NCBI GenBank assembly: GCA_038040485.1
Contig: JBBPIE010000040.1
Span: 1-51,117 of the forward strand
Length of the DNA stretch: 51,117 bases
Source of the DNA: Onstottus_B arcticum
GTDB lineage: Bacteria; Acidobacteriota; Blastocatellia; UBA7656
Direction: 5' to 3'
Shown: in pieces, positions 1 to 7,871 of the stretch
Numbering within the stretch: the first letter of the stretch is position 1
Layout of the letters: each line of letters starts with the position of its first letter
The notes under the pieces: generated by a model
Database searches by the model: none
Told to the model about the DNA's origin: nothing
Seen by the model: the letters and a program-made list of their open reading frames with translations, nothing else
Program-made: the position numbers and the translations under genes

Positions 1-44
1 GTTTCATTCTCACATCAGCTCGTATTCGAGCATAGTTGCTCCGT
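1..44. repeat. Left copy of 44-bp window-end inverted repeat
   Basis: These 44 bases are the exact reverse complement of 51063..51106 at the other end of the window. The sequence contains two overlapping small hairpins (read outward, GAGCA-ACTA-TGCTC and GCTCG-AATA-CGAGC). Walking outward from either end enters the same sequence. It could be the edge of a dispersed element at which assembly stopped, or a k-mer overlap artefact. No transposase is visible. Confidence 0.8.
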
Positions 45-101
45 GGCCGCCCCTTCTCACAAAAATAACCGCACGCCTTATGAAGCCGCCCGTACAGGGG
101 C
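41..101. repeat. Partial GGGCGGCC-type palindromic repeat
   Basis: The pieces CCGTGGCCGCCCC and GCCGCCCGTACAGGGG match the arms of the perfect 31-bp inverted repeat at 39581..39665. Here the element is degenerate and one arm stops where the window-end repeat begins. It lies just downstream of the PAP2-like gene and could act as its 3' end. Confidence 0.5.
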
Positions 102-1085
102 TCAACGGGCACGGCGACGCGCGATGACCCTGGCCACCCACCACGCCGCTGCCGCCAACAACGCGCCTGCTAGCAGGTCGACAATGTAATGTTGATTCAA
201 CACAACCGTCGCCGCCCACATCGCGAAACCATACACTGCGATCCCAACGCAAACCCGCCGGCTTTGTCTCCACGGAGTGAGCAGCAACAACAGCACCGGA
301 TAGCCGCCGTGCAACGATGGCACAGCCGCAAACCACTGTGAAGCGTTGCTGATCATTCCCTGAATCAACGCTCCGTGCATAGCCGCGGCCATGTTTGCCT
401 GACCGACCAGTTCCCTTGTCGGCTGCGCATATCCGTTCAAACTCACCCACCATGGAGGTGCAACCGGCAACAGCACATAGATGGCGATCGCGCTGAAGTT
501 CAAGACCGTGAATGCAAGGACGTGCTGACGGAACGCCGCGCGGTATCGCTCTCTCGAAGCGCCCAACCTCCACATTGCGAGAATGACCAGCGGCGCGACA
601 AACAGATGTGAAAAGTAGACGATCTGCGCGGCCCACTCAACGGCCAGCGATACGGCCCCCGGCTGCGCAGCCAGCCACGAGTGCGCCGCGTGCGCAGGAA
701 CTTCTCCTCTTGCGAGCCAGCCAAACGCCGCGCGCTCGATCAGGAAGGGATCCTCGACGGCTACTCGAGAATAGAGCAGCGGCTGAATCAATCGAAGCCG
801 GTCGTACACAAGCCAAAACGCGAAGAGCGGCGACCAATCGACAAAGAATCGCTTGCCTCGTTCGGCGGACAGCAACACGGCCGGCATCCCGGCCAGCATC
901 AACCAGTGATAACCACGAACGCTGTTTGTCGCCGCGCCTAGCACTAGATATGTCGAGATTCCCAGGCAGACCGCCGCTTGCCAGGGCTGAACGCGATTCC
1001 TGATAGACACGACCGACGACAAGTGTTGGTTTACCCTCGCTGCAAGACTCAGATACTCCATAGCAGTGAGCGACTTCCGTGCCAC
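102..1085 (-). CDS. PAP2-superfamily membrane phosphatase/phosphotransferase
   Basis: An integral membrane protein of 327 residues with about six or seven hydrophobic segments. The C-terminal half has the PAP2 (phosphatidic acid phosphatase 2) signature: AVPSLHGGYPV near residue 255, then NQHYIVDLLAG near 300, which supply the catalytic histidines and the aspartate of motif 3. This arrangement matches the inositolphosphotransferase/Aur1-like branch, whose members act on lipid phosphates at the outer face of the inner membrane. The substrate cannot be read from sequence. The start taken is GTG at 1085, preceded by GAGGCGAG. An ATG eight codons in (MEYLSLA) is an alternative without a clear ribosome binding site. 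The gene stands alone on the minus strand. Confidence 0.8.
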   Translation of the reverse strand: MARKSLTAMEYLSLAARVNQHLSSVVSIRNRVQPWQAAVCLGISTYLVLGAATNSVRGYHWLMLAGMPAVLLSAERGKRFFVDWSPLFAFWLVYDRLRLIQPLLYSRVAVEDPFLIERAAFGWLARGEVPAHAAHSWLAAQPGAVSLAVEWAAQIVYFSHLFVAPLVILAMWRLGASRERYRAAFRQHVLAFTVLNFSAIAIYVLLPVAPPWWVSLNGYAQPTRELVGQANMAAAMHGALIQGMISNASQWFAAVPSLHGGYPVLLLLLTPWRQSRRVCVGIAVYGFAMWAATVVLNQHYIVDLLAGALLAAAAWWVARVIARRRAR

Positions 1086-1211
1086 CTCGCCTCAACGAGA
1101 AAGCTCGCGTTTATCGCCGACCTGCTGGCCTGGTCCTTACCCTGCGTAACACTTTCACCCGACACATGTCGATTGAAAGCTGCGCTCGCAGTCTGCCCAC
1201 GAACCCGGAGA

Positions 1212-1420
1212 AAGTAGCATAGACTTTAGCCTGTGCCAGCAGCGCCGATAGAACTTGCCTCAATCGGACCCAGACTGAAGTAGCATAGACTTTGGTCTGT
1301 GCCAGCAGCCCCAACAGAAGGGGTCTAGTCGGACACGGTCTGAAGTAGCATAGACTTTAGTCTGTGTCAGCAGCGCCGATAGAAGGGGTCTAGTCGGGCA
1401 CAGACTAAAGTCTATGCTAC
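1212..1420. repeat. Tandem ~65-bp repeat array closing in a palindrome
   Basis: The core GTAGCATAGACTTT occurs at 1214, 1280 and 1345, a spacing of 65–66 bases, each time followed by a variant of CTGTGCCAGCAGC. The last unit is answered by an inverted copy: 1345..1366 and 1399..1420 are perfect 22-bp complements that can form one large hairpin. This accounts for most of the 378-base gap between the PAP2-like gene and rlmB. It looks like a REP/MITE-like element amplified in place; no coding capacity is apparent. Confidence 0.85.
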
Positions 1421-1463
1421 GTCGGTTTGAGTTTGCCGAGGTGATGAGATAAAAGGGTGCCTT

Positions 1464-2195
1464 ATGCCGAACGTCTACGGAGTGCTGCCGGTGCTGGAAG
1501 CGTTGCGGGCGGGAGGCCGCCGGATCGAGCGAATCGTGATTGCAGACGGCGCAAAACACGATCGGCTGCGCGAGGTCACGGAAGCGGCCCGCCGAGCGGG
1601 AGTGCCGGTGAGACACGAGCCTCGTGCTTCGCTTGATCGGTTGAGCAATCGCGCCAATCATCAAGGCGTGATCGCGATCGCTTCGGCAACCAGCTACGCC
1701 GGCGAAGAGGAGATTCTGGCGGGGATCAAGAGCGATTCGCTGCTGGTGCTGCTGGACGGGGTCGAAGATCCGCACAACCTCGGCGCAATTATTCGCACTG
1801 CCGAGTGCGCGGGAGCTACCGCCGTCGTGATTCCCGAACGCCGCGCCGCGCACGTCACCGAAGTCGTCACGAAAACGTCCGCGGGCGCGACCGAATACTT
1901 GCCCATCGCTAAAGTGACGAACCTCGCTCAGTTCATCGAACAGCTCAAGCTGCGAAACGTCTGGGTCGTCGGGGTCGAGCAGTCCGGACAGATGCCGTAC
2001 ACGCAGTACGACTACGCGGGCGCGGTCGCGTTGGTGTTCGGAGGCGAAGGCGCAGGGCTTCACAGGCTGGTGCGCGACCGCTGCGATGTCGTCGTGGCGA
2101 TACCGCTGAGCGGGCGGATCAGCTCGTTGAACGTCTCGGTTGCGGCGGGGGTGGTGCTATTCGAGGCTCTCCGGCAGCGTCTCGCCCGCCGATAA
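1464..2195 (+). CDS. rlmB: 23S rRNA (guanosine-2'-O-)-methyltransferase RlmB, TrmH/SpoU family
   Basis: SpoU-family SAM-dependent enzymes methylate a ribose 2'-OH; RlmB modifies G2251 in the 23S rRNA P-loop. The protein is 243 residues, the usual RlmB length. It begins with the small substrate-binding domain (VYGVLPVLEAL, NHQGVIA near residue 65) and then shows the three SPOUT motifs: a long motif 1 ending in HNLGAIIRTAE, LVFGGEGAGL near 193, and IPLSGRISSLNVSVA near 213, which form the trefoil knot that binds SAM. The ATG is preceded by AAAAGGG. Close TrmH paralogues are the main alternative. The tandem repeat array ends about 40 bases upstream. Confidence 0.93.
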   Translation: MPNVYGVLPVLEALRAGGRRIERIVIADGAKHDRLREVTEAARRAGVPVRHEPRASLDRLSNRANHQGVIAIASATSYAGEEEILAGIKSDSLLVLLDGVEDPHNLGAIIRTAECAGATAVVIPERRAAHVTEVVTKTSAGATEYLPIAKVTNLAQFIEQLKLRNVWVVGVEQSGQMPYTQYDYAGAVALVFGGEGAGLHRLVRDRCDVVVAIPLSGRISSLNVSVAAGVVLFEALRQRLARR

Positions 2196-2466
2196 TTGGA
2201 AGGCCAGCCTCACGCGGCAGATTCTCAACCCGGCCAGCTTCGTTCAATGCGGTACCCGCGTCTGTGTCAAATACTCCAGTCGCCTTGATCGGGCCGGGAC
2301 TCCGACGTAGTATTCCGCCTGCAGAGCGTCCATTGCGCTTTCGGCCACAGAAAACACGTTTCACAGAAGGCGATTGACTGAGCGAAGAACCTGGATGTGC
2401 ATGAACTCGGGACTCTCTGGCGGCGGTGACCCGGATGATCTGATTAACCCAGAAAAGGAGAAGAAC

Positions 2467-3057
2467 ATGAAAAAACTAATGATGGGTTTTTTGACGTTTG
2501 CGATTGTGACGACCTTGGCAAACCAACTGCTTGCTCAAGCCCCTCAATTCAGATGCACGTTGACGGAAGCCACTGCGCCAACCGTTCGGGGCCTTAAACT
2601 AGGCATGACCACCCAACAAGTTGTGGATCTGTTTCCTGCCGTCATTAAGAGACGAGAGATGAAGGACGACATTGAGAAAGCAAAAGCGGGCGGCAGTGAG
2701 GTTGTGTACCTGGCGTTCGAGCCCGCAGGTGACGGCGGTGGGGACAGATTTGCCGGCGTTGCGTCGGTAGTGACGGGTCTGCAGAAGAACAAGGTTGTGG
2801 ATTTCAGTGTCACCTATGTCGGCCCGACGTGGAGTAGCATTGATGAGTGGGTCGCCAGGCTGGCCGAAGCGTTCAAGCTGCCGAACGCGCTGTGGGTGGC
2901 TGGTCCGAGCGAGAACCCCAACAAAGTGCTTAGGTGCAGCGGGATTGAAATTGAAGCCGGAATACAGGGAGGCGGCTCCTCCGTAAGAATCCGAACTACG
3001 GACTCGATCAAAGGACCTTCAAGCTCTGGCGAGGACAACAAACGGTTCAAACCGTAA
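2467..3057 (+). CDS. Small secreted protein with a BamE/SmpA-like 'LGMT' motif
   Basis: I do not recognise the exact family. The start at 2467 is chosen because AAAAGGAGAAGAAC lies just before the ATG and the new N-terminus is a clean signal peptide (MKKLMMGFLTFAIV, cut after LLAQ). A more upstream in-frame ATG at 2374 lacks this. The mature protein of about 172 residues carries GLKLGMTTQQVVDLFP, a motif seen in BamE/SmpA-like domains and in many small periplasmic proteins. Two cysteines (RCTL and RCSG) could pair. The gene is convergent with the beta-propeller gene, and a hairpin separates them. Confidence 0.7.
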   Translation: MKKLMMGFLTFAIVTTLANQLLAQAPQFRCTLTEATAPTVRGLKLGMTTQQVVDLFPAVIKRREMKDDIEKAKAGGSEVVYLAFEPAGDGGGDRFAGVASVVTGLQKNKVVDFSVTYVGPTWSSIDEWVARLAEAFKLPNALWVAGPSENPNKVLRCSGIEIEAGIQGGGSSVRIRTTDSIKGPSSSGEDNKRFKP

Positions 3058-3146
3058 ACGCCACGACACGTTCCCATCGGCACCGAGCGTGACCCATGAT
3101 CAGGTGCTCTTGAATCAGTCGCGGACGAGTACGGCTCAAGGAGAAA

Positions 3147-3186
3147 GCACGGGCAGACGCCTCAAGAAGCTTTCGTCTGCCCGTGC
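3147..3186. terminator. Hairpin between convergent genes, possible bidirectional terminator
   Basis: GCACGGGCAGACG at 3147..3159 pairs perfectly with CGTCTGCCCGTGC at 3174..3186, a 13-bp GC-rich stem with a 14-base loop. It lies between the 3' ends of a plus-strand gene (ends 3057) and a minus-strand gene (ends 3229), the expected place for a shared terminator. No T-run follows on either side, so it may be a different kind of palindrome. Confidence 0.55.
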
Positions 3187-3228
3187 CGTTGCCTCCGGGA
3201 TTACTCCCGTTGGACTTTTGAGAAGTCA

Positions 3229-4221
3229 TCAATTCCTAGCCGGAGAATCCGCCTTCTGGCTTAACTTCAGGACCGAATTGCTGGCAGCGCTCGCGACCCA
3301 GATGTTGCGGCCATCGAAGAGAACTGCTGATGGTCCTCTACCAACCGAAAGGCTGCTGACTAGCGATCCATCACGCGGCTCTATCTTGGAAATGGTGCTG
3401 GTTCCGTAATTGGATACCCAGATATACCCTCCGGCGAAGGTCACGCCGGTCGGGCCGTCCTCGACGGGGAAGGTATCGATGATGGCTCCGTCCCTTGGCT
3501 GTAGCTTAGTTACATTACTGCCGTAGAAGTTCGCCACCCATATGTTTTCCCCATCGAAGGCGATACCGATGGGCCTGCTGCCTGCGGTGAAGGTGCCGAG
3601 CACCTCTCCGTTGCTTGCGCGGAGCTTCGTCACACTGGCTGCGCCGTTATTAGTTACCCAGATATTAGTTCCATCGAAGGCAAGAGCCATTGGCCGGGAC
3701 CCAACGGGGATGGTGGCCACCCTTGCGCCATCGCTGGCACGCAACCTTGTCACGCTGTTGCTCCTGCTATTGACCACCCAGACGCTGGATCCGTCGAAGA
3801 GTAACGCCGTGGGCTCCTTACCCACTCGAAACGTTCCCAGCACGGCCCCATCCGTCCCTCGAAGTTTCATCACGCTATCCTCAAGCAGATTCGCAACCCA
3901 GATGTTGCGTCCATCATATGCGAGAGCAACCGGGCGTTGACCAACGTCGAACTTGCCTAGCTGGACACCGTCCTTAGCTCTGAGTCTTGTGACGGTATTG
4001 CTCATGCGGCTTGCGACCCAGATGCTGTCACCGTCAAAAGCTATTGCCTCCGGGCCTCCAACAACACGAAAGCTTTTCGACGATCGGGGCGCTCCCATCT
4101 GAACGCCATCGCCATTGGTCTGCCCAGCCCGCGAGATTGCAATGCCCGGCCCGAACACACCAGCAACCACCAGAACCAGAGCAACGAATAATCCTCTCGT
4201 CACATCAGGATTCTCTTTCAT
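3229..4221 (-). CDS. Secreted seven-bladed YVTN/NHL-type beta-propeller
   Basis: Residues 37–325 consist of seven near-identical repeats of about 41 residues, each of the form GPxALxFDGxNIWVAN…SVTKLRxxDGxVLGTFxVG. Seven such repeats close one beta-propeller, usually a periplasmic or surface binding scaffold. The N-terminus has one hydrophobic segment (LFVALVLVVAGVFG) that looks like a signal peptide. The start at 4221 (MKENPDV) is chosen because AAAGGAGGACGAAA sits directly before that ATG; the ATG seven codons upstream has no such site. The gene is last in a minus-strand row after the multicopper oxidase and SCO1 genes, 47 bases below the latter, so a link to copper-dependent oxidation is likely but unproven. 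No metal-binding motif is evident. Confidence 0.85.
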   Translation of the reverse strand: MKENPDVTRGLFVALVLVVAGVFGPGIAISRAGQTNGDGVQMGAPRSSKSFRVVGGPEAIAFDGDSIWVASRMSNTVTRLRAKDGVQLGKFDVGQRPVALAYDGRNIWVANLLEDSVMKLRGTDGAVLGTFRVGKEPTALLFDGSSVWVVNSRSNSVTRLRASDGARVATIPVGSRPMALAFDGTNIWVTNNGAASVTKLRASNGEVLGTFTAGSRPIGIAFDGENIWVANFYGSNVTKLQPRDGAIIDTFPVEDGPTGVTFAGGYIWVSNYGTSTISKIEPRDGSLVSSLSVGRGPSAVLFDGRNIWVASAASNSVLKLSQKADSPARN

Positions 4222-4268
4222 TTTCGTCCTCCTTTGCTTCAAAGTATCTCACGGTTCATTCCTTCTGG

Positions 4269-4892
4269 TTAGGCTCCGGGCTTCCCTTTGCTGTCATCCA
4301 TCCAGAGGATAGACTCAACGATCCAGGTAGGCTTGGCTTTTCCGGGGCACATCCCCCACCACTCGCGACGCTCGTTCCCGTACTTCACCATGCCGATGTG
4401 GTTCGCCTTGTCTTTGTCGAGCTTCAGGTTGCCGGTAGAGAATCCCAGGCTGCGCCGCAACCCCTCAATGTCGTCGGGCTTGCCGGTGAGAAACAGCCAG
4501 CCGGGCTTCACACCATGCATCTTCGCGTAGTGTTTGAGGTCGGCCGGCGTGTCCTTCTCCGGGCTGAGCGTCAACGAGTACATGAATATGTCCCGCCCTA
4601 TCCGCGCTCCGAGAATTTTCTGGGCCTTCACCAGGTTAGCTGTGATGGTGGGGCAGATGCCCTCACAATCTGCATACATGAAGTTGATGACCACGATTTT
4701 GTCTTTGAGCAGGTCATCGTAGAACCGGACCTTCTTTCCTTCGTGCGTAGTCAGCTCGACGTTCGGGAAATAACGCGCCCTTGTCACCTCGCGCGATTTA
4801 TCATCGCGGCTGGATGCCCGCGCCACAACCCCGCCCGCAAGGGGAGCTGCGGCCAACGCCGCAAGCAAACTTCTTCTATTCATACGTGCCAT
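4269..4892 (-). CDS. SCO1/SenC-family copper chaperone, Tat-type signal
   Basis: SCO proteins are thioredoxin-fold copper carriers and thiol oxidoreductases that metallate copper enzymes outside the cytoplasm. The three copper ligands are present: Cys76 and Cys80 in CEGICP, and His165 in ANHIGMVKYG. The length of 207 residues is typical. The N-terminus reads NRRSLLAALAAAPLAGG, a twin-arginine type signal rather than the usual membrane anchor. GAAAGGAGATAACT precedes the ATG at 4892. The gene lies 74 bases below the multicopper oxidase gene, so it probably supplies copper to that enzyme, though delivery to a cytochrome oxidase elsewhere cannot be excluded. Confidence 0.92.
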   Translation of the reverse strand: MARMNRRSLLAALAAAPLAGGVVARASSRDDKSREVTRARYFPNVELTTHEGKKVRFYDDLLKDKIVVINFMYADCEGICPTITANLVKAQKILGARIGRDIFMYSLTLSPEKDTPADLKHYAKMHGVKPGWLFLTGKPDDIEGLRRSLGFSTGNLKLDKDKANHIGMVKYGNERREWWGMCPGKAKPTWIVESILWMDDSKGKPGA

Positions 4893-4966
4893 AGTTATCT
4901 CCTTTCTTACATCTCACGTTGCGGTCCATACACGACTCGTAAAGCCATGCCGAGGAAACGCGAAGC

Positions 4967-6808
4967 CTAGCGGCGACCACAATCATTAGACTCGCCGCTG
5001 TTCCCCACATCATCGATGTCGAACCTCAGCATCATCGCGTGGTCCTCGTGAATCGTGTTGTGGCAGTGCATCGGGTAGCGCCCGACGAAGTCTCGGAAGC
5101 GGAAGAAGAGCTCGACATCGTCGTTCTCACCCAGCCTCGTGACGTCCTTGCGGCCCCTCTCGATCAACGTCGGCGTGTTCCCGTTTCGCTTCACGATCTG
5201 GTGCTCCTCGAAGTGAATGTGGATTGGGTGTTGCCAGTTAAAGCCGCCCTCGAGCTTCCAGATCTCCGCGTTGTTGCGCTTCACTTTGAAGCGGACATCG
5301 TCGCAAGCAAAGAACTTGTCATTGATGACCCACTGGCCATTCTGCCTGTCGAATTTGAAGCATCGAGTGATATCTTCCTGCTCCCTCGCCGGAACAGCGT
5401 AGAAGCTAGGATTGGTGGCGGGGTTTACGCTGCCATCGCTCACAGCGTCGGAAGTGACTCGGAATTCGAGCACCTTGTTCCCAAGGTTCGCGCCCACAAT
5501 ATTATCGCTCGGTCCCGCCCCGTCGCATTGCTCCAGGCGGTTGTTGATATACAACTTGGTCCCCGCGGCGAACGACGAGAAATCAACGATCACATCCATG
5601 CGCTCGGCCACAGCGATGCGGACGCCGTTTGATGTCAGGACAGGGTTCGGCAACAGATTGCCGTCATTGGCAATCACGTAGAAGGGATGGTTCGTGTTGT
5701 CCTGTTTGGTGACGTAGAACTGGTAGAAACGGGAAGGCCCGCCGTTGAGCCAGCGGAAACGATACCTGCGCCGTTTGACGTTGAAGAACGGCTGAATCTT
5801 CCCATTGACAAGAAACTTGTCTCCCAGGATGCCGTCCCGGTTAGCCAGGTCGAAGACCAGCAAGCCGGTAGTAGGATCGAAATTCTTGTCATTGAACATC
5901 ATCGGTATATCGAAGTCGGGGAAGGTGGGCAGACGAAAGCCAGTCGTCTCGTTGCCGGTGTCGAACTGGTTGAACAGCAGGTAGAAACCGGCCAGTCCCT
6001 TGTAGACGTTCTGGGCTGTGAAATCGACGCGGTGGTCGTGATACCACAGGGTGCTCATCGACTCGTTTATGTCGCCGGTGGGCGGGTGCGTCGAGGCGAA
6101 ACCGGCCAGCACATTCGGATAGTGCTGGTCATACCACTTCGTTACTCCAAAAAAGTCGCAGGGGAAGCCGTCACTCTCAGACGGGGTATGGCCGTTGTGA
6201 AGGTGAGTCGAGACGGACTGTATTCCGAAGCCGCCATTGTTGGCCGGCAAATCGTTGAAGTTGCGAACGAGATTCGGCTGCCCATACTGGGAAACATAAG
6301 TCTGACCCGGCACAGTGCCGTTGAACGTCCACAGTTTTTGCACCGGAAGCTGCGGGTGCATAGAGATGTTGGCTTCTATTTGGTGGACTTCATAGTACTT
6401 TTGCGGCGGAAGTGTGGTGAAAGCCTGATGTGTGCGAGTCCGACCCTCACCGGCAGCAGTGTTTGGTGCCGCCTGGGGCAAGGGCCCGGTCAAGGCATCT
6501 GCATTTAGAACAGGCTGCGCGATAGGCGGGATGGGCATCGCTTCGAGGTAGGGCGTGGTCGGCGGGCTTACGGGCGTGCCTCCCTGACCGTAGAAACCGA
6601 AGCAGTTGCCGCCGAACCCGCCACCGCCGAATTGGGGGGCGCGGGCGCTCAACCCATTCTTAGGTATCAGAAACCCGGCGCTCGTCAGCAGTCCCATCTT
6701 CATCAGGTCGCGCCTGCTAAGCTGGGCCTTTATTATCTCGCGCCTGTTCTTCTGAGCATCTAGAACTTCTTTCTCTCTCCTTCTATTCCGTTTCGAGATA
6801 TTCGCCAT
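4967..6808 (-). CDS. Tat-exported multicopper oxidase, CotA/bilirubin-oxidase-like
   Basis: Multicopper oxidases oxidise phenolic, metal or other substrates and reduce O2 to water. All four copper-ligand blocks are visible: THLHNGH (about 202–207), WYHDHR (256–260), HPIHIHFEEH near 545, and MHCHNTIHEDHAMM near 585, which holds the type-1 Cys and His and an axial Met. The final block resembles CotA and bilirubin oxidase. A twin-arginine motif (LSRRDLMKMG) starts at residue 30, after an unusually long, highly charged n-region. A Gly-rich stretch (60–75) follows the signal. The ATG at 6808 has AAAGGAGG upstream. It heads an apparent operon with SCO1 and the beta-propeller. The substrate is unknown. 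Confidence 0.93.
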   Translation of the reverse strand: MANISKRNRRREKEVLDAQKNRREIIKAQLSRRDLMKMGLLTSAGFLIPKNGLSARAPQFGGGGFGGNCFGFYGQGGTPVSPPTTPYLEAMPIPPIAQPVLNADALTGPLPQAAPNTAAGEGRTRTHQAFTTLPPQKYYEVHQIEANISMHPQLPVQKLWTFNGTVPGQTYVSQYGQPNLVRNFNDLPANNGGFGIQSVSTHLHNGHTPSESDGFPCDFFGVTKWYDQHYPNVLAGFASTHPPTGDINESMSTLWYHDHRVDFTAQNVYKGLAGFYLLFNQFDTGNETTGFRLPTFPDFDIPMMFNDKNFDPTTGLLVFDLANRDGILGDKFLVNGKIQPFFNVKRRRYRFRWLNGGPSRFYQFYVTKQDNTNHPFYVIANDGNLLPNPVLTSNGVRIAVAERMDVIVDFSSFAAGTKLYINNRLEQCDGAGPSDNIVGANLGNKVLEFRVTSDAVSDGSVNPATNPSFYAVPAREQEDITRCFKFDRQNGQWVINDKFFACDDVRFKVKRNNAEIWKLEGGFNWQHPIHIHFEEHQIVKRNGNTPTLIERGRKDVTRLGENDDVELFFRFRDFVGRYPMHCHNTIHEDHAMMLRFDIDDVGNSGESNDCGRR

Positions 6809-7117
6809 CTCAATCCTCCTTTATCGGTAGAGACAACTAGCCTCAGCCGGCAGTTGTCGGGGAAAACGGTGAGGTTGCTCTTATTCGCTCGGTCTTTTGT
6901 GCCGAGCGCGCGTGGTTGATGTCGAGTCCGCGCCCGTGCGCGGCTGATTGTGGAATCACCCAGAGACGCCGACCGCACCCCGTTCGGCGCGCGGACTAGC
7001 TCACAAAAGCGTCAGTGGATTCGGGACCCGGACGCACAAAATACTTGCGACCTTAAGAACAGGTCATTAGGGATTATTGCCACTGAGAATTTCTAAACGT
7101 AAGAAGAGAGCACCGTG
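6809..7117 (-). promoter_or_regulatory. Long 5' leader of the multicopper oxidase operon
   Basis: No gene is supported between the multicopper oxidase start and the CopD-like gene. If the promoter at 7118..7147 is used, about 300 bases of untranslated leader precede the ATG. The part nearest the gene can form a hairpin with arms GACAACT and AGTTGTC (about 6831–6858 on the plus strand), just upstream of the AAAGGAGG site. A leader this long could hold a regulatory element, but I recognise no known riboswitch class or copper-sensor box. Confidence 0.35.
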
Positions 7118-7147
7118 TATATAATCCTACTGGTTGGTGGATGTCAA
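7118..7147 (-). promoter_or_regulatory. Sigma70-type promoter for the multicopper oxidase operon
   Basis: On the minus strand a perfect TTGACA (-35, 7142..7147) is followed after 18 bases by TATATA (-10, 7118..7123); a 17-base spacer gives TTATAT. It points toward the multicopper oxidase gene and lies downstream of the CopD-like gene, which is transcribed in the same direction. Confidence 0.6.
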
Positions 7148-7232
7148 GAAAAAACGTATGATGATGCAAACAAAACCGCAGGAGCGAGAAATGTCTCATT
7201 CAGAGACCGAGGCGCAACGACGATCCAACTCC

Positions 7233-7730
7233 TCACCCGCGCACCAGGCGTACCGAGACATACAACACCAGAATTGCAACCAGCGTCGCGAGCGCGGCGG
7301 CTCGCGATCCCATCCGATTGCCGGGCGCGCTGTCGGGTGAGCCTTTATGGCGTTTTGCGGCCTGGATACTCGTGATGTCGTGAAAGGCCATCAACCCGAT
7401 CATCACAAGCACCAGCATCAGCTTCCACGGAAGCCAGATCGCGATTAGCTGTTCCACCTTCGCAGGATCAAACACATCGCCATTGAATATTTGCGAAAGC
7501 TTGATCGGCGTCAGTCGCAGCACGAGATTCCCAACGCCTGTCACAATCGAGACGACGATCGAGCCCCAGGCTATCCACCGAAACCTCCGCGCCACCCCGC
7601 GCAAGATTCGCTGTCGCTCTTCAACCGGATGCGACAGTGCATACGGAACGACTACCGCGGCGGTGTAGATGAGCCCGCCCGTCCATACGGCTGCCGCCAG
7701 AATGTGAAGCCAGACATTGATGAAGTACAT
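7233..7730 (-). CDS. CopD-like integral membrane protein
   Basis: A protein of 165 residues with about four transmembrane segments: near 3–25, 45–68, 95–115 and 145–163. The first helix holds WLHILAAAVWTGGLIY, the H-x6-WxGG-like motif of the CopD/PcoD inner-membrane family, where the histidine is a candidate copper or haem ligand. A second histidine (MAFHDIT) lies near 118. The ATG at 7730 is chosen because TTGGAGAAACCG precedes it. It is upstream of the multicopper oxidase operon, which supports a role in copper handling. CopD-like domains also occur in proteins with no proven copper role, so the function is inferred. Confidence 0.7.
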   Translation of the reverse strand: MYFINVWLHILAAAVWTGGLIYTAAVVVPYALSHPVEERQRILRGVARRFRWIAWGSIVVSIVTGVGNLVLRLTPIKLSQIFNGDVFDPAKVEQLIAIWLPWKLMLVLVMIGLMAFHDITSIQAAKRHKGSPDSAPGNRMGSRAAALATLVAILVLYVSVRLVRG

Positions 7731-7769
7731 CGGTTTCTCCAATCTGAATTCAAGGGGTCAGGTCAGTTT

Positions 7770-7855
7770 GGGTTCCCTGGGAGCACAGGCATCCGTTCCT
7801 GCTGCTTGGGCGTTGTGCGAAAGCTTGCAGGCAGGGATGCCTGCGCTCCCGGGGA
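7770..7855. repeat. GGGAGCxCAGGCATCC palindromic repeat
   Basis: The left arm (GGGAGCACAGGCATCC, about 7779) and the right arm (GGATGCCTGCGCTCCC, about 7834) are near-perfect complements around a 40-base loop. It sits between the CopD-like gene and the 3' end of the MFS exporter gene, both on the minus strand, and could serve as the exporter gene's 3' boundary. Confidence 0.75.
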
Positions 7856-7871
7856 CATTGCGAACCGCTCC

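Noticed and set aside
10..636. A 208-codon minus-strand open frame at the window's left end.
   Set aside because: It lies inside the PAP2-like gene in another frame, its residues are rich in Arg, Gly and Cys, and it has no recognisable domain.
1212..1420. Possible CRISPR array.
   Set aside because: Only three direct copies with no distinct spacers, an inverted last copy, and no cas genes.
1260..2063. A 267-codon minus-strand frame opposite rlmB.
   Set aside because: It is antisense to a clear rlmB gene and its C-terminal part translates the tandem repeat.
7115..7375. Plus-strand frames upstream of the CopD-like gene.
   Set aside because: They run antisense to the end of that gene, start inside the promoter region and show no protein-like pattern.
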